Shown piece by piece: positions 43,335 to 52,278 of a stretch of DNA of 64,000 nucleotides. Each line of letters begins with the position of its first letter. The stretch's first letter is position 1. The notes under the pieces are model-generated. The model did not search any database. It was not told where the DNA came from and saw only the letters and a program-made list of their open reading frames with translations. Source of the DNA: Nocardioides sp. (GTDB lineage: Bacteria > Actinomycetota > Actinomycetes > Propionibacteriales > Nocardioidaceae); assembly GCA_030145945.1 (NCBI GenBank), contig JASLDK010000119.1, positions 1 through 64,000 of the forward strand. The letters are read 5' to 3'. The position numbers and the translations under genes were made by a program.

Positions 43335-44108
43335 TCAGAGCACGTAGCCGTAGCGCTTGAGCAACGCCACGGCCTTCGCGCGGTCATCGCCAGCCATTCG
43401 GTAGATGCCGGCGGGAGTGGGACGGCCAGCGCGAGCGAGCACCTCGCCCGCATCCCGCAGCCCGGCTTTCTTGCGACGAACGTTCACGATCTGCCCGAAG
43501 TCGGCGCCGTCCCTGAGAGCCTGTGCGTCAGCCTTCGACAGCCCGGACACCTCGCCGCGCTCGAACATCGCCAGTGGGTCGATCGGCTCCAGTGGTGCGG
43601 CCACCGTGCAGGGCACCATCACGCAATCGCAGTTGGGGTGGCGCAGGAAGCCCTCGCTGTAGCGGTACACGCGACCGGCCAGCGCGACACAGCGCGAGCA
43701 CGACGGCGGGGTGAGGTAGCGGACGTGGACGATGTGCGGTCGGACTGCTGTTGCCACCGACTCGGCTGAACGACCGGCGTCCTGCGTCAGCGACTCCACC
43801 AGCAGCTCGAACTCGGCATCCGTCTCGGTGGCGTCGATCATCGCCGTGGCGACATCAGGGGCCGTGGTGAAGGCGAGCGCGTTGAGCATCGCGTCCGCCT
43901 GAACGCTGACCTCCTGCTCAGCCAGCATCATCTGGACTGCGAACTCAGCCGCGAACGCCTGCATGCCCTGATAGCGGGCGATCACCGCCAGGACGGCGTC
44001 GATGCCGCGCGGCCGGGCCTGGGCGGCGAGCTGGACGGCCTCGGCGGCGAGAAGCGCGGACTCGGCGTAGTGGCTACTGGCTGTTTGCAGGGACGTTGCT
44101 GCTGGCAC
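43335..44108 (-). CDS. MuF-like minor head protein
   Basis: 257 residues. The segment PPSCSRCVALAGRVYRYSEG followed by HPNCDC is the Cys/His motif of Mu-gpF-like minor capsid proteins that enter the prohead through the portal. Helical N-terminus, no toxin-like C-terminal extension. It overlaps the portal gene by 35 nt. Confidence 0.8.
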   Translation of the reverse strand: MPAATSLQTASSHYAESALLAAEAVQLAAQARPRGIDAVLAVIARYQGMQAFAAEFAVQMMLAEQEVSVQADAMLNALAFTTAPDVATAMIDATETDAEFELLVESLTQDAGRSAESVATAVRPHIVHVRYLTPPSCSRCVALAGRVYRYSEGFLRHPNCDCVMVPCTVAAPLEPIDPLAMFERGEVSGLSKADAQALRDGADFGQIVNVRRKKAGLRDAGEVLARAGRPTPAGIYRMAGDDRAKAVALLKRYGYVL

Positions 44109-45579
44109 GCGCCCTCACCTGGTTCAGCATCTCCTGCATGATCGGGTCGGACTGTTCGGCCCGGATGCGCTGCATCTCGCGGTCGATCTCCGGCTCGGTC
44201 ATGCCGTAACGGCGCTCGAGCACGGTCCGCAGCGACATGCCCACAGCGCGGTCCTTCGCCGCCGCATCCGAGAGCTGCGTGAGCGACTGGATCGAGGCGT
44301 CCTTCCACTGCACGAAGCGCCGGCCGTTCGTTGCCGAGATCTGGGCCGCCAGTGCCTTGTTCTGGCGCACCAGGGCGAAGAGGCGCATCGTCTCCTTCGC
44401 GGGGGTGTTGTAGAACAACTGCTGGTCCTGGACCTTCGTCGTCAGCGGCGCCTCGGCAGCCGTAAGCGCATCGCCGTTGAGGTTCGCGAACTTCTCGTTC
44501 GTCAGCAGGTAGTGGCCCGGCGTCTGGGTCTGCCCGGCGATGTGGCCGAGCGCCCGGTTGATCTCGTTGCCGAACACGTCCAGCTTCGCCGCGTCCCACT
44601 GGTCGATGCGTGCATTCGTGCCCGCAGCCGGAAGGAAGAGCAACCGCCCCTGCGCGAGATCCTCGAGCTTCGCAGGCTTCGAGCCGATGATCTGGCCCTT
44701 GTCGTCGAGCACGGGGATCTTCGGCGGGTCCGCGCCGAGCACGACGCGCGCCGACATCGAAGCGTGGTCGGCTGCGGTGAACATGTAGGCCCACAGAGCG
44801 TTGATCGCGTCCTGCATGGCGATGACGCCGTCGATGTCGGAGATCGGCTGCCCGCCAAGGAGAGGCCGGTTCTGCCACTCGACGATCGGGACCTCGCCGA
44901 GAGGGTTGGACAGCGGCCAGGTCTCGCCCGCCACCTCGCGGGGCTTCCATCCGCCCGAGCCGCCGCCAGTGAAGCTCGTCGGAAGGATGAACCCGCGCTC
45001 GATCAACCGCTCCTGCTGGATCTTCGACATCGTCGCCTGGCGCTCGAACTTGTACACGCCATCGGCGAGATACAGGGTCGCGTACTCGGTGTCGTCGTCG
45101 ATCCACGCCTTGAGTGCCGCGCGCCGGATCCGTTGCGTCGGGTCGCAGTCGACGACCACCTGCGAGGGGTGTTCCCAGGTCGCTACCGGGTTGCCGTCGC
45201 CGTCGCCCCACACCAACACCGCAGAACGCTTCGAGACCGTCGAGGTCAGGAAGCCCTGCGAGGACTGGACCTCCATGTCGTTGACGTTCCAGTCCGACCA
45301 GAGCTGCTGCTCGTCATCGGTCAGGACGTCGGTCGGGGAGCCGATGCGGAAGCCGTCGATGCGGAGGCGATCCACAGGGGAGCGCCCCACAACACCGCAC
45401 CAGTTGTCCGAGAAGCCCTTGTACCGGTCCTCATGGAACTGCCGCCACTCCTTCGTGGCATAGACGAGCGGCTGCTTGCCCTCGAAGTACTCGAACTGCC
45501 GATCGATCTCGGGACGGCGGTCGATGAGTCGTGAGTAGAGCTGGTCAACCTGCCGAATCGCCTGCTCGAGGGTCGTCAC
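44074..45579 (-). CDS. Portal protein
   Basis: 501 residues of the SPP1 gp6-type family. N-terminal helices (DRRPEIDRQFEYFEGKQPLV), the FSDNWCGVVGRSPVDRL segment, and a long helical C-terminus with LTAAEAPLTTKVQDQQLFYN. It forms the DNA entry ring of the head. 18 bp follow the terminase stop. Confidence 0.92.
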   Translation of the reverse strand: MTTLEQAIRQVDQLYSRLIDRRPEIDRQFEYFEGKQPLVYATKEWRQFHEDRYKGFSDNWCGVVGRSPVDRLRIDGFRIGSPTDVLTDDEQQLWSDWNVNDMEVQSSQGFLTSTVSKRSAVLVWGDGDGNPVATWEHPSQVVVDCDPTQRIRRAALKAWIDDDTEYATLYLADGVYKFERQATMSKIQQERLIERGFILPTSFTGGGSGGWKPREVAGETWPLSNPLGEVPIVEWQNRPLLGGQPISDIDGVIAMQDAINALWAYMFTAADHASMSARVVLGADPPKIPVLDDKGQIIGSKPAKLEDLAQGRLLFLPAAGTNARIDQWDAAKLDVFGNEINRALGHIAGQTQTPGHYLLTNEKFANLNGDALTAAEAPLTTKVQDQQLFYNTPAKETMRLFALVRQNKALAAQISATNGRRFVQWKDASIQSLTQLSDAAAKDRAVGMSLRTVLERRYGMTEPEIDREMQRIRAEQSDPIMQEMLNQVRARASSNVPANSQ

Positions 45580-45597
45580 AATCGGCCCTCCTTTGAC

Positions 45598-47304
45598 TCA
45601 GATGAAGTAGACGAAGTTCTCCACGACCGGCCAGCCGGCCAAGGTGACGTCGCCCCACGCTTCGTGGGCAAGGATCGAGGGGATGGCCATGTCGATCTTT
45701 CGGCCATCACCCGGCTTGCGGAGGATGTAGCGGCCCGGCTGGTCAGCCGTGGGCCGCGGGGACTTGTGTGCGGCGGTGACGTGCTGCTCGGTGGTCTCGC
45801 AGCCGTCGTGCCAGAACTGCGAGTCCTTCTTCCCGAGGTCGACGTACAGCCGCTCGCATGCGGCGTGCATTTGTGTCGGACGCTTGGTGTACCAGCGGAT
45901 CACGACGTCATCGCCGTACTTCTCCGCGGCCGCATCGCACTCAGACTCCCAGTAGGGCGGGTCGAAGTAGGCCCGCGCCACCTTGAAGGTCGTCATGATG
46001 TGGTCCAGCCCGGCCATGACCTCGAGCCGCGGCACCTGGCCGCCGTGCTCGGCGGGGTTCCAGATCATCGGACGCCCATCGGGGAACGCCGGGGTGAACT
46101 GGTAGCCGTCGCGGGTCTCGCAGCGGAAGCCGGTCCAGTCGTCGGTGTCCGAGCCGTCGAAGCCGATCACGATCTGGGTGCCGGCGGCGACTTCCTGCCA
46201 CTTCGCGCGGGCGGTCCAGCGCTCGGGAGGCATCCAGACGCCGTGACCAGCAAGAGCACGGTTGCCGTAGAAGCGCTCAGCCTGACCGGGGTCCTTCTCG
46301 CCGATCTCCAACGCCTCGGCCTCGATGCCGTCGATGTTGGTCTCGATGTGCGTGATGCCCTGGTAGACGTAGGTGAGGATCTTGCGACGCTCGCGCTTGT
46401 TCCAGAACGAGAACGGCCGCCCGTCAGGATGGCGCAACGACTGCTCACGATCCGGGTCCAGCCAGAACCGGAAGATGTCGGGCCGCTTGGACTCCCACGT
46501 CCGTTGCGCGACCGAATCCTCTCCGGGGTCGAACGGGTTCGTGGTCTCGATCGACCGGCCGCCCATCGCTGCTGCGCCGCGGCGCTGGGTCTCGGCGACC
46601 TTCCGGAGCTTGTTCGCGTCGGTGAAGAGTCCGGTCTCGTCCTGGCCGCACCAGATGATCGGGTTGCCCAGGCGAGACAGCGCCGATGAGGTGACCGTCT
46701 CGACCTTGCCGTCATTCGGCGTGCGAGTGAAGTCCTCACCGACCCGGAACCGAGCCGCATCGCGGCCGTACTTCATCATCGCCTTGAGCGGGTCGTAGAC
46801 GTTCTCGACCTGGTCGTCAGACGTGGCCAAGAGCTGCATCAGCGGCTTGGCCCAGGGCATCCCCATTGGCTCGCCCGGCTTGTAGACGTACTCCCAGCCG
46901 CAGCCGCAGCCATGGTCGGCGCACGCGTAGACCTCGCCGCCCTCGGCCCACCCGGCGAACAGCACGGGGCCTCCGGCCTGACCCTTCGCCTTCTTCGCCA
47001 GCCATGGACCCTTGCCGCACTTCTGCGGCCCGATGTACTGCACGCGGCGGTAGTAGAACGCGCCGCTGAGTTGTCCGACCTTGGCGGTCGGCTTGATGCG
47101 ATACCAGTTGACCGTCACCCACAGCTGTTGCGGGTACTCGGTGAACGGCTCGACCTCGCCGGACTCGTCACGGTGTACGCCACGAAGGGGATCCGAGACG
47201 ACGCAATGGCGCTCTTCCCAGTCGATCGCAACCCACAAGACGGGGAAGTCGACGACCCAGGTGTCAGCGCCAGTCGTCCAGCGTCCGTCAGGCTCCCTTG
47301 CCAC
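45598..47304 (-). CDS. terL: Terminase large subunit
   Basis: 568 residues. The motif IGPQKCGKGPW is the Walker-A-like loop, PIIWCGQDETG is at the Walker-B place, and the C-terminal nuclease part has FDGSDTDDW and KIDMAIPSILAHEA. It cuts and pumps the genome into the head. The first bases overlap the small subunit gene by 17 nt. Confidence 0.93.
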   Translation of the reverse strand: MAREPDGRWTTGADTWVVDFPVLWVAIDWEERHCVVSDPLRGVHRDESGEVEPFTEYPQQLWVTVNWYRIKPTAKVGQLSGAFYYRRVQYIGPQKCGKGPWLAKKAKGQAGGPVLFAGWAEGGEVYACADHGCGCGWEYVYKPGEPMGMPWAKPLMQLLATSDDQVENVYDPLKAMMKYGRDAARFRVGEDFTRTPNDGKVETVTSSALSRLGNPIIWCGQDETGLFTDANKLRKVAETQRRGAAAMGGRSIETTNPFDPGEDSVAQRTWESKRPDIFRFWLDPDREQSLRHPDGRPFSFWNKRERRKILTYVYQGITHIETNIDGIEAEALEIGEKDPGQAERFYGNRALAGHGVWMPPERWTARAKWQEVAAGTQIVIGFDGSDTDDWTGFRCETRDGYQFTPAFPDGRPMIWNPAEHGGQVPRLEVMAGLDHIMTTFKVARAYFDPPYWESECDAAAEKYGDDVVIRWYTKRPTQMHAACERLYVDLGKKDSQFWHDGCETTEQHVTAAHKSPRPTADQPGRYILRKPGDGRKIDMAIPSILAHEAWGDVTLAGWPVVENFVYFI

Positions 47305-47764
47305 CCGTGACGACCTTCATCCGGTCGCGAGCACTGGACGACGTGGCCGGGGCGCGCTTCTCCTCGCGCTTCTCTGCGACCTCGTCGGAGGCGATCTGGA
47401 TGTGTGCCCGGTCCTTCGCGTCCTGAGTCAAGAACAGGTCGGCCATCATCAGCCGCACCGTCTTGCGGTTCTCCGCAGAAGCCTTGGTGACCTCGGCTTC
47501 GGCGAACATCCGCAGCGTCAACGCCACGTAGTCGATGTCCACCAGGCCGCCCGGACCCCAGAGCAGCGCCTCGGGCTTACGCCACCAGCGCTCCCACAGC
47601 ACGAGCTCGCGGGGAGTCGCCTCAGTCAGCGGCCAGTCCGGCGTCGGACCTTCGCGACCCTCCGCCGGCAAAGTCGTCCAGGTCGGATCGTCCTTGCGAG
47701 CACGTCGAAGCGCGTTCGGATCCTGCTTCGGGCCGGATCGTGAACGAGCGCCACCACTCGGCAT
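47288..47764 (-). CDS. terS: Terminase small subunit
   Basis: 158 residues, Arg/Lys-rich at both ends, with the segment LVLWERWWRKPEALLWGPGG and a helical centre. The start at 47764 (MPSGGARSR) is 9 nt from GGAGGAG; an ATG two codons earlier is too close to that site. It is expected to bind the packaging signal. The position before terL and after an HNH gene is typical of cos-type actinophages. Confidence 0.78.
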   Translation of the reverse strand: MPSGGARSRSGPKQDPNALRRARKDDPTWTTLPAEGREGPTPDWPLTEATPRELVLWERWWRKPEALLWGPGGLVDIDYVALTLRMFAEAEVTKASAENRKTVRLMMADLFLTQDAKDRAHIQIASDEVAEKREEKRAPATSSSARDRMKVVTGGKGA

Positions 47765-47809
47765 GGTCATCAACTCCTCCGCGGCCTTGCGCCACGTCGA
47801 ATCCCGCAC

Positions 47810-47940
47810 TCGCCTTGCGCGGCGCGGCTATGCATCTGGTGCTATGAGCGAGCCCTTTGAACCTGACGGACTTCTCGGACGCCTCCCCCGCGGTCCTGCT
47901 CGGACCGAGCCTCGGGGTCACCCCCCTGGGTCAGAAAGAA
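47810..47940. other. Gap between HNH and terS; candidate packaging (cos) region
   Basis: Up to 177 bp (47765-47940) without a clear gene. A G/C-dense part with nested repeats (CGGTCCTGCTCGGACCGAGC near 47891-47910) lies beside an A/T-rich AGAAAGAATTA. Cohesive-end sites often lie here in HNH-terS phages; nothing proves it in this case. Confidence 0.3.
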
Positions 47941-48288
47941 TTACCCGTCCGATGAGATATTCGCGTGGCTCTCGTGCGTACATCCGCCTCGCGTGTTGGC
48001 GAGGTTGCACTTGAGGTGCTCGGGTCCGTGGATCACAGCGCGGTTGTCGTCGCAGTGTCCGAGCGAGTAGTCGTGCGGAAGGATCGGCTTGTCACAACGC
48101 CAGCACACGAACGTCGTGCCGTTGCGCATCGCCTGTACGTCGGCGCTGCGCTGCTGGTCATAGTCGCGGTCGTAGCCACGCTGCTGCCGTGTGCCTCGCG
48201 CCTTGTCCCGCTCGCGTCGATGCTGGTCACAGCGACCTGACTGGACGAGCTCGGGGCAACCAGGTTGCGAGCAGACCCTGAGGGCCAT
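47941..48288 (-). CDS. HNH endonuclease
   Basis: 115 residues. The N-terminal CSQPGCPELVQSGRCDQH is a Cys/His knuckle, followed by a basic linker and the HNH core with CWRCDKPILPHDYSLGHCDDN and HLKCNLANTRGG. HNH proteins next to terminase genes help nick DNA during cos packaging in many phages. Confidence 0.88.
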   Translation of the reverse strand: MALRVCSQPGCPELVQSGRCDQHRRERDKARGTRQQRGYDRDYDQQRSADVQAMRNGTTFVCWRCDKPILPHDYSLGHCDDNRAVIHGPEHLKCNLANTRGGCTHESHANISSDG

Positions 48289-48307
48289 CGCTCACCCCCC
48301 GCAGTTG

Positions 48308-48499
48308 TCAGGGCAGTTCGTCACGCACGCTCTCGGCCAAGATGCGCGCCTGCTCTCCGAGGATCGCGAGCGTCGCGTGCTCCTCGACGAGCCGGTCTGC
48401 TCGCCACCGTTCGCCACAGTCTGGGCAATCGTTCGGACTGCCTAGTCGCGCGCAGGTGCCGTAGTGGCCGCTGATCTGCTGTGGCAGCGGTTCGCTCAT
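48308..48499 (-). CDS. Small Zn-ribbon-like protein
   Basis: 63 residues. MSEPLPQQISGHYGTCARLG then DCPDCGERW gives four cysteines suited to one zinc, followed by an acidic helix. The ATG at 48499 overlaps the stop of the upstream gene. Role unknown. Confidence 0.6.
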   Translation of the reverse strand: MSEPLPQQISGHYGTCARLGSPNDCPDCGERWRADRLVEEHATLAILGEQARILAESVRDELP

Positions 48500-48831
48500 C
48501 ACGCCCGCCATGCCTCGTCGTACCCAGCCCGGTCGGCGTAGGGCAGCGCGAGAAACATCAGGACACGATCGCTGGCACCGGCGGCGAGGGCGTAGGCGTC
48601 TTCGTCTCGGCGCTGATCGGCGTACTCGTGCAGCTTCGCGTTGTGCTCCACGATCCGCCGCTTGGCCTGGCAGTCAGCGAGCACGCGAGCGACCCACTCC
48701 CGCTCTTCGGCCGCAAGGGCGTCGTACTCCCGCGCGCCAACAACGCGGTCAGTGCCGACGAGCTCGGCTCCGCGCCATGGATCAGCCTCATCGGCCTCGA
48801 TCTGCGCCAGCAGGAACTCGGTGATCGTCAC
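48499..48831 (-). CDS. DUF6221-like protein
   Basis: 110 residues from the GTG at 48831 (VTITEFLLAQIEADEADPWR), which gives the usual start of actinobacterial DUF6221 proteins; an ATG further upstream would add unrelated residues. Helical, with EREWVARVLADCQAKRRIVE and a C-terminal ALPYADRAGYDEAWR. Frequent in actinophages and prophages; function unknown. Confidence 0.7.
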   Translation of the reverse strand: MTITEFLLAQIEADEADPWRGAELVGTDRVVGAREYDALAAEEREWVARVLADCQAKRRIVEHNAKLHEYADQRRDEDAYALAAGASDRVLMFLALPYADRAGYDEAWRA

Positions 48832-48898
48832 GGGTTCACCTGCATTTGGGCGCACGGATTCTGGTACGTGCGAATGGTGACACGACTCGGGGTCATGT

Positions 48899-49972
48899 TC
48901 AAACACTCCTCTCTTCGCGTGTCTCGTAGGTCGCCGAGAGCAGTGCTCGGATCTCGCCATATCGGAACACCGGCTGGTCGTCACGGCTGCCCGAGGCAGT
49001 GATGCGCTTGCGCTTGTGCCAAGTGTTCACCAGTGCTCGCACCCGCTCCCGGGGCTGCTCGATGCCGAGATACGTCGCGAGCTTGGCGATCTCCGCGGCC
49101 GTGACGAGCTGGTCGTCGAGTGCCTTCTCCAGCGCCTCGCGTGACTCGGTGACGCCGTAGGGCTTGCGGCATTCGCGGCAGTAGCCGACCTCGACACCGT
49201 CGCGCGCGTACACCGGGCCGGAGCATTCCTCGAGCCGTAGCGTTGCGCCCTCGCCGGCCCACACGGTTGCGGTGCACCAGCCGAGGAACACCTTGGGCGG
49301 TGGGTTGTCCACGATGGCGAGGGTGTCGCCTTCGATATGCCGCAGGTTGCGCAGCGTGTCGGTCCAGGCATCATCGTGGGCCAGGAGCTGGATGTGCGTG
49401 AGCAGCCAGCGCGACATGGCGGCAAGGTCGGGCTTCTCGTCGTCACTGCCGGGTAGATCGAGGTCATGGTCTTCGGTGAGCATGTGGGTCGTGGTGCTGA
49501 GCTCGTTGCGCAGGGCGTCGAGCGTTTCGGATGCTCGGTCGTTCCATGGCAGGCCGTCGTCTCCGCGCGCAGCTCCCGCACGCTTGGCACGCTGGCCGGT
49601 GATGGCGAGGTCGAGCTGCTCGGCGAGCCAGGGTGTGTCTCCGAGGATGCGCTCCATCTCGGTCACGCACTCGGGACAGCCGGTGGCGTTGTCGTGGAGC
49701 GGGAGGCCGCAGGCGCATTGGTCGGCGGGTGGCTTTGCGTAGAGCCGGAGTGTGGGTCGCTCTTGGCCGGGTGGGACTTCGGGCCAGAGTGGGACGACGC
49801 GCAGAATGGCGTTCTCCGGCATCGCGATGATGTCGGTGGACCCTGGGCCCACCGAACTGCTGTTTGTTTCCCTGTAGGCATCCTCGGCAGCCTGACGGGC
49901 GTCCGTGGGGCAGTGGTCGCATTCCATGACAGGCAGGTCGGACCATTCGCAGCGGTCGATGGTGGTGCTCAC
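48899..49972 (-). CDS. Hypothetical protein with two Zn knuckles and a winged-helix-like end
   Basis: 357 residues from a GTG 4 nt after AGGAGG. It holds MECDHC, then CACGLPLHDNATGCPEC, then a helical middle, YCREC, and a C-terminal helix-turn-helix-like part (QLVTAAEIAKLATYLGIEQP). This composition occurs in actinophage early proteins; DNA or RNA binding is likely, and a specific role cannot be given. Confidence 0.6.
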   Translation of the reverse strand: MSTTIDRCEWSDLPVMECDHCPTDARQAAEDAYRETNSSSVGPGSTDIIAMPENAILRVVPLWPEVPPGQERPTLRLYAKPPADQCACGLPLHDNATGCPECVTEMERILGDTPWLAEQLDLAITGQRAKRAGAARGDDGLPWNDRASETLDALRNELSTTTHMLTEDHDLDLPGSDDEKPDLAAMSRWLLTHIQLLAHDDAWTDTLRNLRHIEGDTLAIVDNPPPKVFLGWCTATVWAGEGATLRLEECSGPVYARDGVEVGYCRECRKPYGVTESREALEKALDDQLVTAAEIAKLATYLGIEQPRERVRALVNTWHKRKRITASGSRDDQPVFRYGEIRALLSATYETREERSV

Positions 49973-50145
49973 TGGACCTCCTTGAACGTCGCCTTGCAGC
50001 GGTAGCAGCGCACGAGGTGCAGGACGCTTCGCCCAGCCCCGTCGCGCACCACGGTGGCGTCGAGGTCGTGTCCCTCGCGGTCGCATTCCTGCCGGGCGAG
50101 GATCTGCTTCGCCTCGGCCAAGGTGTAGCGCTCCTCGGTGCTCAA
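49969..50145 (-). CDS. Small Zn-ribbon protein
   Basis: 58 residues, starting with TTG (its bases overlap the upstream stop as TTGA). CDREGHD and CYRCK place Cys/His residues for a single zinc site. Starts and stops overlap neighbours, supporting expression in the operon. Confidence 0.55.
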   Translation of the reverse strand: MSTEERYTLAEAKQILARQECDREGHDLDATVVRDGAGRSVLHLVRCYRCKATFKEVQ

Positions 50146-50600
50146 CTCTCGTCCTCCTCGGTCTCGGTGCTGGCTTGTGCGGCGTGCAGGGCTTCCCTCG
50201 CGGCGCGGTACTCGGCGGGCGGCTCGGTGACGGGTCGTGGTCGCTGGACTGGCGTCTCGTCGCCTGCTAGCCGGTCCGCTGCGCATCCGCCGCAGTTGGT
50301 CGCGCGCTGGCCGGGGTGCAGGTCGCACTCCTCGGCGCGCTTGGGCGGCTCCCAGCGTCCATCCGGCTTGGGCAGCTCGGGCCGGAACGGCCGCTTGATC
50401 GCGGCGGGTGTCTTGGCCTCGGGGTCGCAGGCGTGGTGCAGGACGAGCTCGACGGCGGTCGGCAGGTGCATGCCCTTGAGGTAGTCGGCGAACGCGATGT
50501 GGGTGCCGTGCGGGTCCCAGGGTCCGGCGCCGTGGGTGTCTTGGCGCAGGCGGAGGGCGATGTGTTCGAGGGCGCGCACGTCTTGGTCAGTGGCGCTCAT
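50142..50600 (-). CDS. Hypothetical early protein
   Basis: 152 residues (MSATDQDVRALEHIALRLRQ...). A helical start with GPWDPHGTHIAFADYLKGM, a Cys/His group (CDLHPGQRATNCGGC) that could bind zinc, and an acidic end. No family recognised. It overlaps the neighbours by 4 nt on both sides. Confidence 0.6.
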   Translation of the reverse strand: MSATDQDVRALEHIALRLRQDTHGAGPWDPHGTHIAFADYLKGMHLPTAVELVLHHACDPEAKTPAAIKRPFRPELPKPDGRWEPPKRAEECDLHPGQRATNCGGCAADRLAGDETPVQRPRPVTEPPAEYRAAREALHAAQASTETEEDES

Positions 50601-51052
50601 GCGATCGCCTGTGCCTCGGTTGGCGCGTGGTCGAACCCTGCCTCCGGAAGCGGCCGAACGGCCAGTACTTCGCGGACATCGAGCACGCCGGCGCGTGACG
50701 GGTGCGGGTCGTGCCAGAGCTCGCCGTTGCGGTAGACGACCTGGTGAACGACGCCGCGAGGACTCATCCCCGCAACGAGAAGCAGTTCATCGCGCTCGCC
50801 TTCCGTGACGTCATTGAGCTCGACGACCCATTGGCCCTTGCCAGCGAGGAAGCCGAGCAGCATGGCCCACCAGTGGTTCCCGCGGCTGGCGCTGTGGGGG
50901 TCTTCCGAGTCGCCGTAGGCGATGCCGAACTCGATGAAGTGCGGGACCTTGGCCAACGGGATGTCGAGCACGGAAGCGACTGCGGCCGCGACACAGTTCC
51001 CGAGGCGCTTCGAGTCGCCAACGAAGATCGTCTGGTCGATGTGCGCCATCAT
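50597..51052 (-). CDS. Papain-like (C39-like) cysteine-peptidase-fold protein
   Basis: 151 residues. The N-terminal GNCVAAAVASVLDIPLAKVP gives a helix-capping Cys like that of papain-like enzymes. HQVVYRNGELWHDPHPSRAG supplies the histidine (HQVVY) and an Asp-containing loop. Proteins with this pattern occur in many actinobacterial genomes and phages, and their substrate is not known. The start may be 51052 or 51049 (ATGATG overlapping the upstream stop). Confidence 0.6.
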   Translation of the reverse strand: MMAHIDQTIFVGDSKRLGNCVAAAVASVLDIPLAKVPHFIEFGIAYGDSEDPHSASRGNHWWAMLLGFLAGKGQWVVELNDVTEGERDELLLVAGMSPRGVVHQVVYRNGELWHDPHPSRAGVLDVREVLAVRPLPEAGFDHAPTEAQAIA

Positions 51053-51327
51053 CGACCACCGCCACAGACGCATGCCTGCCCCTGGATCAGCAGCCGTCCG
51101 CAGGACGGGCAGCGAGCGAAGGTGCCGCCTCCGTTGCCCGTGGGCTGGTCATCCATCGTCGGAGCGGGCGAGTGGCTGCCGGTCGCTGCGATGGTCGCGG
51201 GCCTCGCGTCTACTACCGCAACGATGGATGCGGCCTGACGGCCGTTTCCCCTCCTACTCCTACTCCTACTCCTACTCAGGGGAACATTACGGGCGAGTAA
51301 GTTCGGAGACTTTCGTGAATTACTCAT
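51049..51327 (-). CDS. Small Ser/Arg-repeat and Zn-ribbon protein
   Basis: 92 residues. A 6-bp tandem repeat (about five TCCTAC units, 51252-51280) encodes SRSRSRSR near residue 20. The C-terminus RCPSCGRLLIQGQACVC is a clear zinc ribbon. The hexamer repeat may vary in length by slippage. Confidence 0.6.
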   Translation of the reverse strand: MSNSRKSPNLLARNVPLSRSRSRSRRGNGRQAASIVAVVDARPATIAATGSHSPAPTMDDQPTGNGGGTFARCPSCGRLLIQGQACVCGGGR

Positions 51328-51680
51328 GAAAACAGGACCTCCTCAGAGGGTGGCGGGAGCGTGCTCGGAGTGGGGTGCGGCGGCTTCTGATGGCGTGCCC
51401 AGCCGCGCAGCCAGCCGTAAGTGCCGCCGTTGACGCGGTAGATCACGACCATGCCTTCGGTCTCGATCTCGGCCAGCCACTTCTTGATCCGGGCTGGCGG
51501 AAGCTCGTCGTAGGGGAATAGCTCGCCACCGATCGCGGCTGGAGTCGCGACGAATCGCCCTTCGTCGTCGGCCATCTTTGTGATGAGGCCAGCGAGTACG
51601 AGCCGGGCATCACGCGACAGATGGCACACCTTGTCGTCGTCCCAGAACGATGTCTTGAGCGGTCTCGCCTTGCGGGCCAC
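51324..51680 (-). CDS. Replication-initiator/DnaT-like N-terminal domain protein
   Basis: 118 residues from a GTG whose first base overlaps the upstream stop. The pattern ARPLKTSFWDDDKVCHLSRDARLVLAGL, then LFPYDELPPARIKKWLAEIE and WLRGWARHQKPPHPTPS, matches the winged-helix N-terminal module of phage replisome organisers. The C-terminal helicase-loader part is absent. A role in starting phage DNA replication is inferred. Confidence 0.65.
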   Translation of the reverse strand: MARKARPLKTSFWDDDKVCHLSRDARLVLAGLITKMADDEGRFVATPAAIGGELFPYDELPPARIKKWLAEIETEGMVVIYRVNGGTYGWLRGWARHQKPPHPTPSTLPPPSEEVLFS

Positions 51681-51922
51681 TAGCTCGCCTTCCTCTCGCG
51701 CTTCCTGATGCGTTCTCGTGCCGCGTGGGCGGCCTTGCAGTCCTCGCACGGCGTCTCGCCCTGCCGTAGATGTCGGCTGTAGGCGGACTCGGTGCCGCAC
51801 GCTGGGATGCCCTTGCAGCGATGACGCTTGGGCTTGGCTGTGATCTCGCGGATCTCCGCGTCGACTCGCGCTCGTAGCGTCAGGAGCTTCGCGAGTCGCG
51901 CATCGTCGTCCAGAACGTTCAT
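51680..51922 (-). CDS. Cys-rich CGTxxAY-family small protein (copy 1)
   Basis: 80 residues. CGTESAYSRHLRQGE then PCEDCKAAHAARERIRKRE. The same pattern occurs at 60188-60475, so the prophage has two paralogues. The CGT...PCxxC arrangement suggests a small zinc-bound DNA-binding knuckle, common in actinophages. Function unknown. Confidence 0.65.
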   Translation of the reverse strand: MNVLDDDARLAKLLTLRARVDAEIREITAKPKRHRCKGIPACGTESAYSRHLRQGETPCEDCKAAHAARERIRKRERKAS

Positions 51923-52278
51923 GCCGCTCGCCTCCGGTCGAACTTGGCGACGATGGCGGCGCCCATGTTGGCGGCGTTGTGGTCGCGCGGGTTCCGGGCG
52001 GCCAGTTGCCGCAGCTCGTCTCCGAGGCCGTGGCGGTAGCAGAACTTCTCCAGCGTGCTCATGCCGATGCCGAGCCGGGCTGCCGCTCCGACCGCGCTCT
52101 CGCCGGTCTGCGCCAGCCAGCGGACATCCTCGGCGCGGGCATCGTTGTCGGCGGTCGCTCGGGCTCGGTTGCTGCATGCCTTCCGGTCGGCGCAGATCCA
52201 GCCGACCTCACTGGGCCGCGCGAGCCTCGGATAGAGGTCGCGTTCGCAGCGGTGACAGGTGGCCCAGGGCGGCGTCAT
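51919..52278 (-). CDS. Zn-finger and helix-turn-helix protein
   Basis: 119 residues. N-terminal CHRCERD ... CADRKAC gives a zinc site. The helix-turn-helix-like EDVRWLAQTGESAVGAAARLGIGMSTLEKFCYRHG follows, and a basic end (FDRRRAA) closes it. It is a likely DNA-binding regulator in the middle of the early operon. Confidence 0.65.
   Translation of the reverse strand: MTPPWATCHRCERDLYPRLARPSEVGWICADRKACSNRARATADNDARAEDVRWLAQTGESAVGAAARLGIGMSTLEKFCYRHGLGDELRQLAARNPRDHNAANMGAAIVAKFDRRRAA

Noticed and set aside
43335..44108. Toxin fused to the MuF protein
   Set aside because: The protein ends shortly after the Cys/His motif region; no extra C-terminal domain.
47890..47910. Definite cos site
   Set aside because: Repeat-rich and correctly placed, but no known cohesive-end sequence could be recognised, so kept only as a candidate region.
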